Source: Mycolicibacterium peregrinum (GTDB lineage: Bacteria > Actinomycetota > Actinomycetes > Mycobacteriales > Mycobacteriaceae). Taken from it: a stretch of DNA of 64,000 bases. Location: the NCBI RefSeq assembly GCF_001665785.1, contig NZ_LZSO01000001.1:43207-107206 (forward strand), written 5' to 3'. The notes beneath the pieces are model-generated. The model was not told where the DNA came from. It saw only the letters and a list, made by a program, of their open reading frames with translations, and ran no database searches. The number at the start of each line of letters is the position of its first letter. The stretch's first letter is position 1. The position numbers were made by a program, and so were the translations under genes. This document shows positions 44,426 to 54,771 of the stretch, piece by piece.

Positions 44426-45400
44426 GTGTATGCCATCGAAGTTGCCGAGACCGGCGGACCCGAAGTCCTGAGCTACGTCGAGCGGCCCGAGCCCGCCCCT
44501 GGCCCCGGCGAGGTCCTGATCAAGGCCGAGGCCATCGGCGTCAACTTCATCGACACCTACTTCCGGTCCGGGTTGTATCCGCGCGACCTGCCGTTCGTCG
44601 TCGGGTCCGAGGTCTGCGGCACGGTCGCCGCCGTCGGCGACGACGTCGCCGCGCTGGCTGTGGGTGACCGTGTGGTCACCGCCAACGCGATCGGCGCCTA
44701 TGCCGACTTCTGTATTGCCCCGGCTGATTTCGTCGCCTATGTGCCCGAAGGGGTGGCTCCCGACGCAATCGCTTCGGCTCTGCTGAAGGGTATGACCGCG
44801 CACTACCTGATCAAGTCCACCTATCCGGTGCAGCCGAACGACACGGTGCTGGTGCATGCCGGGGCAGGCGGCGTCGGCCTGATCCTCACCCAGTGGGCCA
44901 CCAGCATTGGCACCCGGGTGATCACGACCGCATCGACTCCGGAGAAGGCCGAACTGTCCCGGCAGGCCGGCGCGATCGAGGTGCTCGAATACCCCGAGGA
45001 CCCGACCGAGTTCGGAGACAAGATCCGTGATCTCACCGGCGGGGCGGGGGTCGCCGCCGTATATGACGGGGTCGGTGCATCGACGTTCGACGCCAGCCTG
45101 GACAGCCTCGCGATGCGGGGCACGCTGGCGCTGTTCGGCGCGGCCAGCGGTCCGGTGCCGCCGGTAGACCCCCAACGGCTCAACGCGGCGGGCTCGGTGT
45201 TCCTGACTCGGCCGACGCTGGCCCACCACACGCGCACGCCGGATGAATTCTCCTGGCGTGCAGGGGAATTGATCAATGCGATCGCAGACGGGTCGATCAC
45301 CATCACCGTCGGCGGGCGCTACCCGCTGGCCGAGGCGGCCCGGGCCCACACCGACCTGCAGGGCCGCAAGACCGTCGGCTCGGTCGTGCTGGTGCCCTAG
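44426..45400 (+). CDS. qor: Quinone oxidoreductase (zinc-free MDR family)
   Basis: This NADPH:quinone reductase has about 324 residues. It has the MDR fold with EAIGVNFIDTYFRSGLYP and the Rossmann loop HAGAGGVGLILTQWA, and it lacks zinc-binding cysteines. It likely reduces quinones or enones. The start is ambiguous: GTG 44426 (MYAIEVAETGGP) aligns with the usual family start, while ATG 44417, ATG 44414 or GTG 44408 would add residues. The stop codon is shared within a CTAG with the convergent DUF1254 gene. Equivalent to Rv1454c. Confidence 0.92.
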   Translation: MYAIEVAETGGPEVLSYVERPEPAPGPGEVLIKAEAIGVNFIDTYFRSGLYPRDLPFVVGSEVCGTVAAVGDDVAALAVGDRVVTANAIGAYADFCIAPADFVAYVPEGVAPDAIASALLKGMTAHYLIKSTYPVQPNDTVLVHAGAGGVGLILTQWATSIGTRVITTASTPEKAELSRQAGAIEVLEYPEDPTEFGDKIRDLTGGAGVAAVYDGVGASTFDASLDSLAMRGTLALFGAASGPVPPVDPQRLNAAGSVFLTRPTLAHHTRTPDEFSWRAGELINAIADGSITITVGGRYPLAEAARAHTDLQGRKTVGSVVLVP

Positions 45401-46353
45401 ACCGGTTCCGCCGCGGGGAATGTCCAGGATCCGTCCAGGATCTCGGGCCTCGGCCGGTACAGCCGGACAACGTAGTTCCAGCCCTCGGTGACGGGCAGCA
45501 GGTTGGCCACGGCCCCGCCTTCGTCACTGCCGCCGAACTGTACCGTGGTGGCGCCGTCGGCGTCCTTGACGGCGGTGACATTGTTCACCGAGTAGGCGTT
45601 CTGCGGGTTCGGTGTGAAGTAGCCGTCCTTGTTGTAGACCGTGACCGACCAGAACCCGTCCACCGGGACGTCTTTCACGGTCAGTCGGTGCACTGTGACG
45701 CCGTCGTTCGCCGGTGGCACCACGGTGAGATACAGCGCGTCGCGTTCCGGATTGCCGCCCCAGGCGAACGCCGAGCCGATCAGGTGACGCACCGGATCCA
45801 CGGCGTACTTGGGCCCGAACATCGCCTTGGTGTCGGAAAGGGTGGTGGACAGGGAGATGAGCGCGTCCCGAACGGTCTTCTGACTGGCCGGGTCCCACGG
45901 CGGGATGTCGAACAACCCCGGCGCATCGTCCTGTGAGACCACGATTGTGTCCTGCAGCGCGTGCACTGCCGCCAGGTCGGCGGCGTCGGCGGGATCGGCC
46001 AGGATACGTACCGCCGCTGCCGCATAGCGGGTATCGACGGAATCGCGACTGAACGTCAGCTCGGCAGGCGCGTAGGCGACGTTGGTCGTGTAGTGGTCTT
46101 CGCTGATGATCTGTAGTGACATGAGCCGGCCGGCACACTCGGGCAGCGTGATGGTGACCGGCCCGGCATCGAGGTCGAACACCGCCGCGGAGTACAGGGT
46201 GTCACGGTTCTGCCGGATGACGATCTGATGCTCGATCGAGCTCATCTCACGGTTGTGGAAGAACCGTCCGAAACCGCCGTCGTTGACGATATTGGCGAAG
46301 TACAGATCAGATTCGGCACGGGCGAAGTTGTCGGGACTCACCGATTCGGTCAT
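45397..46353 (-). CDS. DUF1254/DUF1214 domain protein
   Basis: This 318-residue protein has an N-terminal DUF1254 part (DLYFANIVNDGGFGRFFHNRE... RQNRDTLYSAAVFDL) and a C-terminal DUF1214 part (VPVDGFWSVTVYNKDGYFTPNP...AYSVNN). Many relatives are exported, but no signal peptide is visible here, so it is probably cytoplasmic. The family has no settled activity. It lies between qor and ctaB and ends in a CTAG shared with qor. Confidence 0.9.
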   Translation of the reverse strand: MTESVSPDNFARAESDLYFANIVNDGGFGRFFHNREMSSIEHQIVIRQNRDTLYSAAVFDLDAGPVTITLPECAGRLMSLQIISEDHYTTNVAYAPAELTFSRDSVDTRYAAAAVRILADPADAADLAAVHALQDTIVVSQDDAPGLFDIPPWDPASQKTVRDALISLSTTLSDTKAMFGPKYAVDPVRHLIGSAFAWGGNPERDALYLTVVPPANDGVTVHRLTVKDVPVDGFWSVTVYNKDGYFTPNPQNAYSVNNVTAVKDADGATTVQFGGSDEGGAVANLLPVTEGWNYVVRLYRPRPEILDGSWTFPAAEPV

Positions 46354-46402
46354 GCCACAACGCTGCCACACCCCAGCAGATGTGGACAGCGCGTTCGTGG
46401 AC

Positions 46403-47335
46403 CTAGTGACCGAAGAGCGTCGGCAGCGCCAGCGCCGAGTCGATGGCCAATGCGCAGAACACCACGGCCAGGTAGTTGTTCGACTGCAGGAACAACCGCA
46501 GCGGCTTCACCGGCTCACCGCGCTTCACCCCCGAGTACAACTGGTGTGCCATCACCAGGAACCAGGCGCCCGCCAGCAGGGCAACAGCGCCGTACAGCCA
46601 TCCGGTGGCCAGCGCCAACGCCAGCGTGGTGAGGACCGTCAACCAGGTGTAGATGAGGATCTGGCGGGTGACCTGACGCTCGGTGGCCACGGCGGGCAAC
46701 ATCGGCACGCCTGCCGCCTTGTAGTCGTCCTTGTAACGCATCGCGAGCGCCCACGTGTGCGGCGGCGTCCAGAAGAAGATGATCAGGAACATCACCACTG
46801 CCGGCCACTGGATGGTGTCCGTCACCGCGGACCAGCCGATCATCACCGGCATGCAACCGGCCGCTCCACCCCACACCACGTTCTGAGAGGTGCGGCGTTT
46901 GAGCAGCAGGGTGTAGACGAAGACGTAGAACGCGATGGTGGCCACGGCCAGAACACCGGACAGCAGATTCGACGTCCAGGTCAGCCAGCAGAACGACGTC
47001 ACCGAGAGCACCAACCCGAAGATCAGTGCATGCCGCGTCGGCACGGAGGCCTGAGCCAATGGGCGGCGGGCGGTGCGCTTCATCACTTTGTCGATGTCGG
47101 CGTCGGCCACACAGTTGAGCGTGTTGGCGCCTGCCGCGGCCAGCATGCCGCCGATCAGGGTGTTGAGGATCAGCAGCGGGTCGACGGTGCCCCGTTCGGC
47201 CAACAACATGGCCGGAATGGTGGTGACCAGCAACAACTCGATCACACGCGGCTTGGTCAACGCCAAATACGACAGGAAGGTGGACCGTACTCGGCTCGGC
47301 GCCCCATTGATGAGCCGGCGCTCGCGAATGCTCAC
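46403..47335 (-). CDS. ctaB: Protoheme IX farnesyltransferase CtaB (heme O synthase)
   Basis: This 310-residue UbiA-family membrane enzyme has about nine helices and converts heme B to heme O. The prenyl-diphosphate motif lies in [19 protein letters not shown] (N-x3-D-x-x-x-D type) with a second acidic loop [17 protein letters not shown]. It starts with GTG, with GAGGAG about 9 nt upstream. It provides heme O for CtaA. It is divergent from tkt across a 233-nt gap in which I see no clear terminator or further gene. Confidence 0.95.
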   Translation of the reverse strand: MSIRERRLINGAPSRVRSTFLSYLALTKPRVIELLLVTTIPAMLLAERGTVDPLLILNTLIGGMLAAAGANTLNCVADADIDKVMKRTARRPLAQASVPTRHALIFGLVLSVTSFCWLTWTSNLLSGVLAVATIAFYVFVYTLLLKRRTSQNVVWGGAAGCMPVMIGWSAVTDTIQWPAVVMFLIIFFWTPPHTWALAMRYKDDYKAAGVPMLPAVATERQVTRQILIYTWLTVLTTLALALATGWLYGAVALLAGAWFLVMAHQLYSGVKRGEPVKPLRLFLQSNNYLAVVFCALAIDSALALPTLFGH

Positions 47336-47568
47336 GCAAATAACTCCTCGGGTGGCGTCACGCGGCTTCTACTACACACGATGGTAGACCGCCGCCCGAA
47401 CGCCTCGGCACCGCAGGGTCTGTTCGGGGCAACAACCGGGTAAACGAGCGGGTATCGGTGCGCCAACCAGTCTGCATCGGATGACTCCGCCCCACTAGGG
47501 TGTTTGTCGTAGCAGCGTGGCAACTGCGCGCACGTGCCGGCAGATTAGAAGACGAGGAAGTGAGCTTA

Positions 47569-49659
47569 GTGACCACCGCCGAAGAGATCACCGCTCTCAC
47601 CCAGCCCAACCACCCAGATGACTGGACCGAAGTCGACAGCGTGGCCGTCGACACCGTCCGGGTGCTCGCGGCTGACGCGGTGCAGAAGGTCGGCAACGGC
47701 CACCCGGGAACCGCGATGAGCCTGGCTCCCCTCGCTTACACGTTGTTCCAGCGGCAACTCCGGCACGACCCCAGCGACACCGAGTGGATCGGTCGGGACC
47801 GTTTCGTGCTGTCCTGTGGGCACTCCAGCCTCACCCTGTACCTCCAGCTGTACCTCGGCGGTTTCGGCCTCGAGCTGGCCGACATCGAGGCGCTGCGCAC
47901 CTGGGGCTCGCTGACCCCGGGCCATCCCGAGTACCACCACACCAAGGGTGTGGAGATCACCACCGGCCCGCTGGGCCAGGGCCTGGCCTCGGCCGTCGGT
48001 ATGGCGATGGCCGCCCGTTACGAGCGTGGCCTTTTCGATCCGGACACCGCACCGGGCGAGAGCCCGTTCGACCACTACATCTATGTGGTGGCCTCCGACG
48101 GCGACATGGAAGAGGGCGTCACCAGCGAAGCGTCGTCGCTCGCGGGCACCCAACAGCTCGGCAACCTCATCGTGTTCTGGGACGACAACAAGATCTCCAT
48201 CGAGCACAACACCGACATCGCGCTGAGCGAGGATGTCCCCGCGCGGTACCGCGCCTACGGCTGGCACGTTCAGGAAGTCGAGGGCGGCGAGAACGTCGTC
48301 GGCATCGAGCAGGCCATCGCCGAGGCCAAGAAGGTGACCGACAAGCCGTCGTTCATCGCGCTGCGCACCATCATCGGCTACCCCGCCCCCACCAAGATGA
48401 ACACCGGTGGCGTGCACGGCTCGGCGCTGGGCGCCGACGAGGTGGCCGCCACCAAGAAGGTCCTCGGGTTCGACCCGGACAAGAGCTTCGAGGTGCGCGA
48501 CGACGTCATCGCCCACACCCGTGAACTGGTGACCCGCGGCAAGCAGGTCCACGACGAATGGCAGGTGTCCTTCGACGCCTGGGCCAAGCGGGAGCCCGAG
48601 CGCAAGGCGCTGCTCGACCGACTGCAGGCCAAGGAGCTTCCCGAGGGCTGGGACGCCGAGCTGCCGCACTGGGACCTCGACTCCAAGCCCGTGGCCACCC
48701 GCGCCGCCTCCGGTGCCGTGCTGGCCGCGGTCGGACAGACGCTGCCCGAGTTGTGGGGTGGCTCGGCCGATCTCGCCGGCAGCAACAACACCACGATCAA
48801 GGGCGCCAATTCCTTCGGGCCGCCGTCGATCTCGACCGAGGACTGGAACGCGACCTGGTACGGCCGCACCCTGCACTTCGGTATCCGCGAGCACGCGATG
48901 GGCGCGATCCTGTCCGGCATCGTGCTGCACGGTCCGACCCGGCCCTACGGCGGAACGTTCCTCCAGTTCTCGGATTACATGCGGCCGGCCGTGCGTTTGG
49001 CCTCTTTGATGAACATCGATCCGATCTACGTCTGGACCCACGATTCGATCGGGCTGGGCGAGGACGGCCCGACGCACCAGCCGATCGAGCACCTGGCGGC
49101 GCTGCGGGCGATCCCGAACCTGTCGGTGGTGCGTCCGGGCGACCCCAACGAGACCGCCTACGCCTGGAAGACCGTGCTGGAGCGCACCGCCAGCACCGGC
49201 CCGGTGGGCCTGATCCTGACCCGCCAGGGTGTACCGGTGATCGAAGGCACCAGCGCCGAAGGCGTGGCCCGCGGCGGCTACGTGCTGGGCGGCACCCCGG
49301 AGGAGAATCCCGACGTGGTGATCATCGGCACGGGCTCCGAGCTCCAGCTCGCCGTCGCAGCACAGAAGCTGTTGGCAGACAAGGACATCAACGCGAGCGT
49401 GGTGTCGATGCCGTGTGTCGAGTGGTTCGAATCCCAGCCCAAGGAGTACCGCGATTCGGTGCTGCCCCCGGCGGTGTCGGCCCGGGTGGCGGTCGAGGCC
49501 GCAGTGGCGCAGAGTTGGTACAAGCTGGTCGGAGACACCGGCGAGATCGTCTCGATCGAGCACTACGGTGCCTCTGCCGACGACAAGACGCTGTTCCGTG
49601 AGTTCGGTTTCACCGCCGAGGCCGTGGCGGCCGCGGCGGAACGATCGCTAGACAACTAA
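47569..49659 (+). CDS. tkt: Transketolase
   Basis: This TPP-dependent enzyme of the non-oxidative pentose phosphate pathway has about 696 residues. The TPP motif is [12 protein letters not shown]...[31 protein letters not shown] and the His/Glu of the pyrimidine domain ([12 protein letters not shown]) are present. The GTG at 47569 ([10 protein letters not shown]) follows GAGGAAG by 8 nt and matches the family N-terminus; GTG 47560 is possible. It is first gene of the tkt-tal-zwf-opcA-pgl operon. Confidence 0.97.
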   Translation: MTTAEEITALTQPNHPDDWTEVDSVAVDTVRVLAADAVQKVGNGHPGTAMSLAPLAYTLFQRQLRHDPSDTEWIGRDRFVLSCGHSSLTLYLQLYLGGFGLELADIEALRTWGSLTPGHPEYHHTKGVEITTGPLGQGLASAVGMAMAARYERGLFDPDTAPGESPFDHYIYVVASDGDMEEGVTSEASSLAGTQQLGNLIVFWDDNKISIEHNTDIALSEDVPARYRAYGWHVQEVEGGENVVGIEQAIAEAKKVTDKPSFIALRTIIGYPAPTKMNTGGVHGSALGADEVAATKKVLGFDPDKSFEVRDDVIAHTRELVTRGKQVHDEWQVSFDAWAKREPERKALLDRLQAKELPEGWDAELPHWDLDSKPVATRAASGAVLAAVGQTLPELWGGSADLAGSNNTTIKGANSFGPPSISTEDWNATWYGRTLHFGIREHAMGAILSGIVLHGPTRPYGGTFLQFSDYMRPAVRLASLMNIDPIYVWTHDSIGLGEDGPTHQPIEHLAALRAIPNLSVVRPGDPNETAYAWKTVLERTASTGPVGLILTRQGVPVIEGTSAEGVARGGYVLGGTPEENPDVVIIGTGSELQLAVAAQKLLADKDINASVVSMPCVEWFESQPKEYRDSVLPPAVSARVAVEAAVAQSWYKLVGDTGEIVSIEHYGASADDKTLFREFGFTAEAVAAAAERSLDN

Positions 49660-49686
49660 CTTCACGACTGGCAGGAGAAGGCGAAC

Positions 49687-50802
49687 ATGACTCAGAACCC
49701 GAATCTCGCGGCGCTGAGCGCCGCGGGTGTATCCGTCTGGCTCGACGATCTGTCGCGCGAGCGGTTGCAGACCGGCAATCTGCAGAATCTGATCGATACC
49801 CGCAGCGTCGTGGGTGTCACCACCAATCCGTCGATCTTCCAGGCCGCGCTGTCGAAGGGCACCGCCTACGACGCGCAGGTCAAGGAGCTGGCCGAGCGGG
49901 GCGCCGACGTCGACGCCACCATCCGCACCGTCACCACCGACGACGTCCGCAACGCGTGCGATGTCCTGGCCAAGCAATACGAGGCCTCCGACGGGGTCGA
50001 CGGCCGGGTGTCCATCGAGGTCGATCCGCGGCTGGCCCACGACACCGACAAGACGATCCTGCAGGCCATCGAGCTGTGGAAGATCGTCGACCGGCCCAAC
50101 CTGCTGATCAAGATTCCCGCGACCCTCGCCGGGCTGCCCGCGATCACCGCGGTGATCGCCGAGGGCATCTCCGTCAACGTCACACTGATCTTCTCGGTCG
50201 AACGCCACCGGGCCGTCATGGACGCCTACCTGGCAGGTCTGGAAAAGGCCCGCGAGGCCGGTCATGATCTGTCGAAGATCCACTCGGTCGCGTCGTTCTT
50301 CGTGTCCCGCGTGGACACCGAGATCGACAACCGGCTGGAGAAGATCGGTTCGGAAGAGGCTTTGGGCCTGCGCGGCAAGGCCGGCGTGGCCAACTCGCGC
50401 CTCGCTTACGCGGCCTACGAGGAAGTCTTCGGCGGTGAGCGCTTCGCGGCGCTCAAGGGCGACGGGGCCCGGGTGCAGCGCGTGCTGTGGGCCTCGACCG
50501 GCGTCAAGAACCCGGACTACTCGGACACGCTCTACGTCACCGAATTGGTTGCGCCGCATACGGTGAACACGTTGCCGGAGAAGACCCTCGAAGCCGTCGC
50601 CGATCACGGCAAGATCGCCGGTGACACCATCACCGGCACCGCTGCGGCGTCACAGGAGATCTTCGACAAACTCAGTGCCGTCGGCATCGACCTGGTCGAC
50701 GTCTTCAAGGTGCTCGAGGACGAGGGTGTGGAGAAGTTCGAAAAGTCGTGGCAGGAACTGCTCGACGCGACACAGGGCCAACTCGACGCCGCCACGCGAT
50801 GA
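49687..50802 (+). CDS. tal: Transaldolase
   Basis: This 371-residue protein is the long actinobacterial TalB-like form. The Schiff-base lysine is in [16 protein letters not shown]; the N-terminal [12 protein letters not shown] and GVTTNPS loop are conserved. It follows tkt by 27 nt, has GGAG near the ATG, and overlaps zwf as ATGA. Confidence 0.97.
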   Translation: MTQNPNLAALSAAGVSVWLDDLSRERLQTGNLQNLIDTRSVVGVTTNPSIFQAALSKGTAYDAQVKELAERGADVDATIRTVTTDDVRNACDVLAKQYEASDGVDGRVSIEVDPRLAHDTDKTILQAIELWKIVDRPNLLIKIPATLAGLPAITAVIAEGISVNVTLIFSVERHRAVMDAYLAGLEKAREAGHDLSKIHSVASFFVSRVDTEIDNRLEKIGSEEALGLRGKAGVANSRLAYAAYEEVFGGERFAALKGDGARVQRVLWASTGVKNPDYSDTLYVTELVAPHTVNTLPEKTLEAVADHGKIAGDTITGTAAASQEIFDKLSAVGIDLVDVFKVLEDEGVEKFEKSWQELLDATQGQLDAATR

Positions 50803-52349
50803 GCCCGGCGAACGACAGGCCCGAGACCGCCTGGCGTAACCCGCTGCGGGACAAGCGCGACAAGCGCATGCCCCGCATCGCGGGGCCATGTGCGGTGGTG
50901 ATCTTCGGCGTCACCGGCGATCTGGCGCGCAAGAAGTTGATGCCGGCCATCTACGACCTGGCCAACCGCGGCTTGCTGCCACCCAGCTTTGCGCTGGTGG
51001 GCTTCGCCCGCCGCGACTGGGCGGACGAGGATTTCGGCAAGATCGTCTTCGACGCGGTCAAGCAGCACGCCCGTACTCCCTTCCGCCAGGAGGTCTGGGA
51101 CCGCCTCGCCGAGGGATTCCGGTTCGTGCAGGGCACATTCGACGACGACGAGTCGTTCGAACGGCTCAAGGACACCCTGCACAAACTGGATGTCGAGCGC
51201 GGCACCAGCGGCAATCACGCGTTCTACCTGTCGATTCCGCCGAAAGCGTTCCCTCAGGTCTGCGAGCAGCTGTCGAAGTCCGGACTGGCCGACAAGCCGG
51301 AGGGCAGCTGGAGCCGGGTGGTCATCGAGAAGCCGTTCGGTCACGACCTCAAGAGCGCCGAGGAACTCAACGCTGTGGTCAACAGCGTGTTCCCGGAGTC
51401 GTCGGTGTTCCGCATCGACCACTACCTGGGCAAGGAAACCGTCCAGAACCTCCTGGCACTGCGCTTCGCCAACGAGATGTTCGAGCCGGTGCTGAACTCC
51501 CACTACGTCGACAGCGTCCAGATCACCATGGCCGAGGACATCGGTCTCGGCGGGCGTGGCGGCTACTACGACGGAGTCGGCGCGGCCCGCGACGTCATCC
51601 AGAACCATCTGCTGCAGCTGCTGGCGCTGACGGCGATGGAAGAGCCGGTGAGCTTCTCCCCTGCCGAATTGCAGGCCGAGAAGATCAAGGTGCTCTCGGC
51701 GACCCGACTGGCCGAGCCGCTGGACGAGACCACGTCGCGGGGGCAGTACGCCGCGGGCTGGCAAGGCGGCGAGAAGGTCGTCGGGCTGTTGGACGAGGAA
51801 GGCTTCTCCAAGACATCCACCACCGAGACGTTCGCAGCCATCACGCTGGACGTGGACACCCGGCGCTGGGCGGGTGTGCCGTTCTATCTGCGAACCGGAA
51901 AACGGCTGGGCCGCAGGGTCACCGAGATCGCGCTGTTGTTCAAGCGCGCGCCACACCTGCCCTTCGACGCGACGATGACCGATGAGCTCGGACAGAACGC
52001 CTTGGTGATCCGGGTTCAACCGGACGAAGGCATCACGCTGCGGTTCGGTTCCAAGGTTCCGGGCCACATCATGGAGGTCCGCGATGTCAGCATGGACTTC
52101 TCCTACGGTTCGGCCTTCGCCGAGGAGTCGCCGGAGGCCTACGAGCGCCTGATCCTCGATGTGTTGCTGGGCGAGCCGTCGCTGTTCCCGGTCAATGCCG
52201 AGGTCGAATTGTGTTGGAAGATCCTGGATCCCGCACTCGAGTACTGGGCCACCCACGGTAAGCCCGATTCCTACGAGTCCGGAACCTGGGGCCCTGAATC
52301 CTCTTTCGAGATGCTGCGCCGGTCAGGCCGGGAATGGAGGCGGCCGTGA
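50799..52349 (+). CDS. zwf: Glucose-6-phosphate 1-dehydrogenase
   Basis: This 516-residue enzyme makes NADPH while oxidising glucose-6-phosphate. The cofactor loop is [21 protein letters not shown], and the active-site motif RIDHYLGKE contains the catalytic base region. The ATG at 50799 overlaps the tal stop. In actinobacteria the downstream OpcA protein is needed for full activity, and it follows here with a GTGA overlap. Confidence 0.97.
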   Translation: MSPANDRPETAWRNPLRDKRDKRMPRIAGPCAVVIFGVTGDLARKKLMPAIYDLANRGLLPPSFALVGFARRDWADEDFGKIVFDAVKQHARTPFRQEVWDRLAEGFRFVQGTFDDDESFERLKDTLHKLDVERGTSGNHAFYLSIPPKAFPQVCEQLSKSGLADKPEGSWSRVVIEKPFGHDLKSAEELNAVVNSVFPESSVFRIDHYLGKETVQNLLALRFANEMFEPVLNSHYVDSVQITMAEDIGLGGRGGYYDGVGAARDVIQNHLLQLLALTAMEEPVSFSPAELQAEKIKVLSATRLAEPLDETTSRGQYAAGWQGGEKVVGLLDEEGFSKTSTTETFAAITLDVDTRRWAGVPFYLRTGKRLGRRVTEIALLFKRAPHLPFDATMTDELGQNALVIRVQPDEGITLRFGSKVPGHIMEVRDVSMDFSYGSAFAEESPEAYERLILDVLLGEPSLFPVNAEVELCWKILDPALEYWATHGKPDSYESGTWGPESSFEMLRRSGREWRRP

Positions 52350-53257
52350 TTGTCGATCTGCCCGAGACCAATACCGGGGCGATCAACAAGAAGATCGTCG
52401 CTCTGCGCGAAGAGGGCGGTGCGATCACCCTCGGCCGGGTGCTGACGCTGGTCATCGCCCCCGATACCGAAGCGGTGCTTGAGGAGTCGATCGAGGCGGC
52501 CAACTGGGCCAGCCGTGAGCATCCGTGCCGGGTGATCGTGGTCATCCCCGGAGATCGCCTGACCACGGAGGCCCGACTGGATGCCCAGTTGCGGGTGGGC
52601 CGCGATGCCGGCGCCAACGAGGTGGTGGTGCTGCGACTGTCCGGCCCGCTGGCCAACCACGCCAGCAGCGTCGTGACGCCGTTCCTGCTGCCGGACACTC
52701 CGGTGGTGACGTGGTGGCCCGACCTCGCCCCCGCAGTCCCGGCAAAGGATCCGCTGGGCAAGTTGGCGATTCGCCGGATCACCGACGCCACGAACGGCTC
52801 TGATCCGCTGGCCTGCATCAAGAGCAGGCTCAACGGTTACACCGATGGTGACACCGATCTGGCCTGGAGCCGCGTCACCTACTGGCGCGCGTTGCTGGCC
52901 GCCGCGATCGATCAGCCACCGCACGAACCCATCACCTCGGCGCTCGTGTCCGGGCTCAAGGACGAGCCCGCGCTCGACATCCTGGCCGGCTGGCTGGCCA
53001 ACCGCATCGACGGGCCGGTGACCCGGACGACAGGTGACTTGAAGGTCGAGCTGACCAGGCCAAGTGAAACCGTGACGCTGGCGCGGCCGCAGACCGGCGT
53101 CACCGCGGTACTGAGCCGCACCGGCAAGCCGGACGCATTGGTGCCCTTGGCCCGCCGCGAAGCCAAGGAGTGCCTGGCAGAGGATCTGCGCCGGCTCGAC
53201 GCCGACGAAATCTACTACGACGCACTCACGGGAATCGACAAGGTCCAGTACGTATGA
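52346..53257 (+). CDS. opcA: Glucose-6-phosphate dehydrogenase assembly protein OpcA
   Basis: This 303-residue protein is required for assembly or allosteric activation of Zwf in cyanobacteria and actinobacteria. Typical segments are [30 protein letters not shown] and [15 protein letters not shown]. The GTG at 52346 overlaps the zwf stop, with GGAGG just upstream. It overlaps pgl as ATGA, so the genes are tightly coupled. Confidence 0.96.
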   Translation: MIVDLPETNTGAINKKIVALREEGGAITLGRVLTLVIAPDTEAVLEESIEAANWASREHPCRVIVVIPGDRLTTEARLDAQLRVGRDAGANEVVVLRLSGPLANHASSVVTPFLLPDTPVVTWWPDLAPAVPAKDPLGKLAIRRITDATNGSDPLACIKSRLNGYTDGDTDLAWSRVTYWRALLAAAIDQPPHEPITSALVSGLKDEPALDILAGWLANRIDGPVTRTTGDLKVELTRPSETVTLARPQTGVTAVLSRTGKPDALVPLARREAKECLAEDLRRLDADEIYYDALTGIDKVQYV

Positions 53258-53985
53258 GCACTGTTATCGAGCGTTACGCCGACACCGACGCGCTGGTGAC
53301 CGCAGCCGGAGACCGGTTGGTGGGAGCCATCACGTCAGCGATCTCCGCGCGTGGTCATGCCAACATCGTGCTCACCGGTGGAGGCACGGGAATCGGCCTG
53401 CTCAAGCGCGTCGGCGAGCGCAGCGACGAGATCGACTGGTCGAAGGTGCATGTCTACTGGGGCGACGAGCGTTTCGTGCCGCAGGACGACGACGAACGCA
53501 ACGACAAGCAGGCCCGCGAGGCACTGCTGGACCACGTCGGGATCTCGGACGTCAACGTGCACGCGATGGCCGCCAGCGATGGCGAGTTCGGTGACGATCT
53601 CACCGCGGCCGCCGCCGGGTACGCACAACTGCTGGCCGCCAACTTCGACGCTCCCGGACCCGAGTTCGACGTGCATCTACTCGGTATGGGCGGCGAGGGA
53701 CATGTCAACTCGCTGTTCCCCGACACTGCCGCAGTGCGTGAGAACGACCGCATGGTGGTGGGTGTGCCCGACTCCCCCAAGCCGCCGCCACGACGAATCA
53801 CGTTGACCCTCCCCGCGATTCGAAACTCCCGCGAGGTGTGGCTGGTCGTGTCCGGCGAGGCGAAGGCCGATGCGGTCGCCGCCGCGCTCGGTGGTGCCGA
53901 TCCGGTCGACGTGCCCGCCGCAGGCGCGATCGGTCGCGACCGGACGGTGTGGCTGCTCGACGAGGCTGCCGCAAGCAAGCTCTGA
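53254..53985 (+). CDS. pgl: 6-phosphogluconolactonase
   Basis: This 243-residue SIS-like hydrolase converts 6-phosphogluconolactone to 6-phosphogluconate (also called devB). Motifs are [30 protein letters not shown] and [16 protein letters not shown]. It completes the Zwf-OpcA-Pgl oxidative branch and is last in the operon. The ATG overlaps the opcA stop. Confidence 0.96.
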   Translation: MSTVIERYADTDALVTAAGDRLVGAITSAISARGHANIVLTGGGTGIGLLKRVGERSDEIDWSKVHVYWGDERFVPQDDDERNDKQAREALLDHVGISDVNVHAMAASDGEFGDDLTAAAAGYAQLLAANFDAPGPEFDVHLLGMGGEGHVNSLFPDTAAVRENDRMVVGVPDSPKPPPRRITLTLPAIRNSREVWLVVSGEAKADAVAAALGGADPVDVPAAGAIGRDRTVWLLDEAAASKL

Positions 53986-53994
53986 GCCAGTCGA

Positions 53995-54150
53995 CTAGTC
54001 GTCGGAGTTGCTGCGCTCCCGCTCGGCGGTTCGGTCGGCCAGGGCCTCGGCATAGCCGGCCACGTAGTCGGCCACCTGACGGTTGGGCGTGGCCCGGTCG
54101 GTCACCACCGCCGACCGGACTCGGTGTTCGCAGAATTGCCGCACAACCAT
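53995..54150 (-). CDS. Possible small protein (51 residues)
   Basis: A short complete frame reads MVVRQFCEHRVRSAVV, then a helical segment NRQVADYVAGYAEALADRTA and an acidic/serine end SNSDD. It occupies the gap after pgl on the opposite strand and is divergent from the gene at 54201. No Shine-Dalgarno is visible. The regular helix with Ala/Glu/Arg spacing supports a real peptide, but chance coding is possible in GC-rich DNA. Confidence 0.4.
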   Translation of the reverse strand: MVVRQFCEHRVRSAVVTDRATPNRQVADYVAGYAEALADRTAERERSNSDD

Positions 54151-54200
54151 TCAGACGCGGTTGGCCCGCGTTTGGTTCCCCAACGGCCATACTGTGTGCC

Positions 54201-54578
54201 ATGGCAGACAAAGGGGACGGCTGCGCCCGCCCGAACTCCGGGCGGCAGCGAATCCGGACGCTGACGCAGGCCGCACTCAATGCCGATATGACCGTCGAGC
54301 AGGTAGACACCCTGCTCACCGATCTCAGCAGCACCCTGGTCGACCTGAACAGGTCGACCGGCGGCCTGGATTCCACGCTCGACCGCTTCAACGAAACCAT
54401 CACCCGCATCGACGAACTCGCACCTCGCCTCATCGGCATGGTCGAGCGCCTGGAGTCGATCGTGGACCGCGTCGAGGTCATCGTCGGTATCGGCGAGGCC
54501 GTGATGGCACCGTTGGCCGCAACAGAGAGTGCGGTGCGCGGAATGATCGACCGGGTCCGCAAGAGCGCAGGCCTGTAG
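54201..54578 (+). CDS. Small amphipathic helical hypothetical protein
   Basis: This 125-residue protein has a long run of heptad-like amphipathic helix (VEQVDTLLTDLSSTLVDLNRS...FNETITRIDELAPRLIGMVERLESIVDRVEVIVGIG) and no signal peptide. The pattern resembles phasin-like or coiled-coil mycobacterial proteins. An internal ATG at 54288 (MTVEQVDTLL) could be the true start, since the first 29 residues are basic and less ordered. Function unknown; it could bind membrane or lipid surfaces, or oligomerise. Confidence 0.65.
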   Translation: MADKGDGCARPNSGRQRIRTLTQAALNADMTVEQVDTLLTDLSSTLVDLNRSTGGLDSTLDRFNETITRIDELAPRLIGMVERLESIVDRVEVIVGIGEAVMAPLAATESAVRGMIDRVRKSAGL

Positions 54579-54771
54579 GGCGGCTCCGGGCGGCACCTCG
54601 GTTACAGTGGTGGCCATGGGTGCCGGATTCGATCGAGCAGACGCGCGTGGCGCGGCGTTCGCACCCAGTTTGCTGGCTTCGATCTGGAACCGAGCACGCC
54701 TGGCTCCGCTGAAGAGGATCTCGGGTTAGCTTTCGCTGCCCATTTGCTCCTGCTATCAGCTTCGAGGCCTC

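Noticed and set aside
47336..47568. Riboswitch or further gene in the ctaB-tkt gap
   Set aside because: I found only a weak TCTAC/GTAGA inverted repeat and no conserved RNA motif or convincing frame.
47566..49563. 665-codon minus-strand frame opposite tkt
   Set aside because: Mirror of the transketolase coding strand; no family motif.
50604..52256. 550-codon minus-strand frame opposite zwf
   Set aside because: Antisense to glucose-6-phosphate dehydrogenase; composition is typical of a shadow frame.
54616..54729. 37-residue frame upstream of the MFS gene (MGAGFDRADARG...)
   Set aside because: No ribosome site, no coherent composition, and no coupling to neighbours; it may be chance or a gene remnant.
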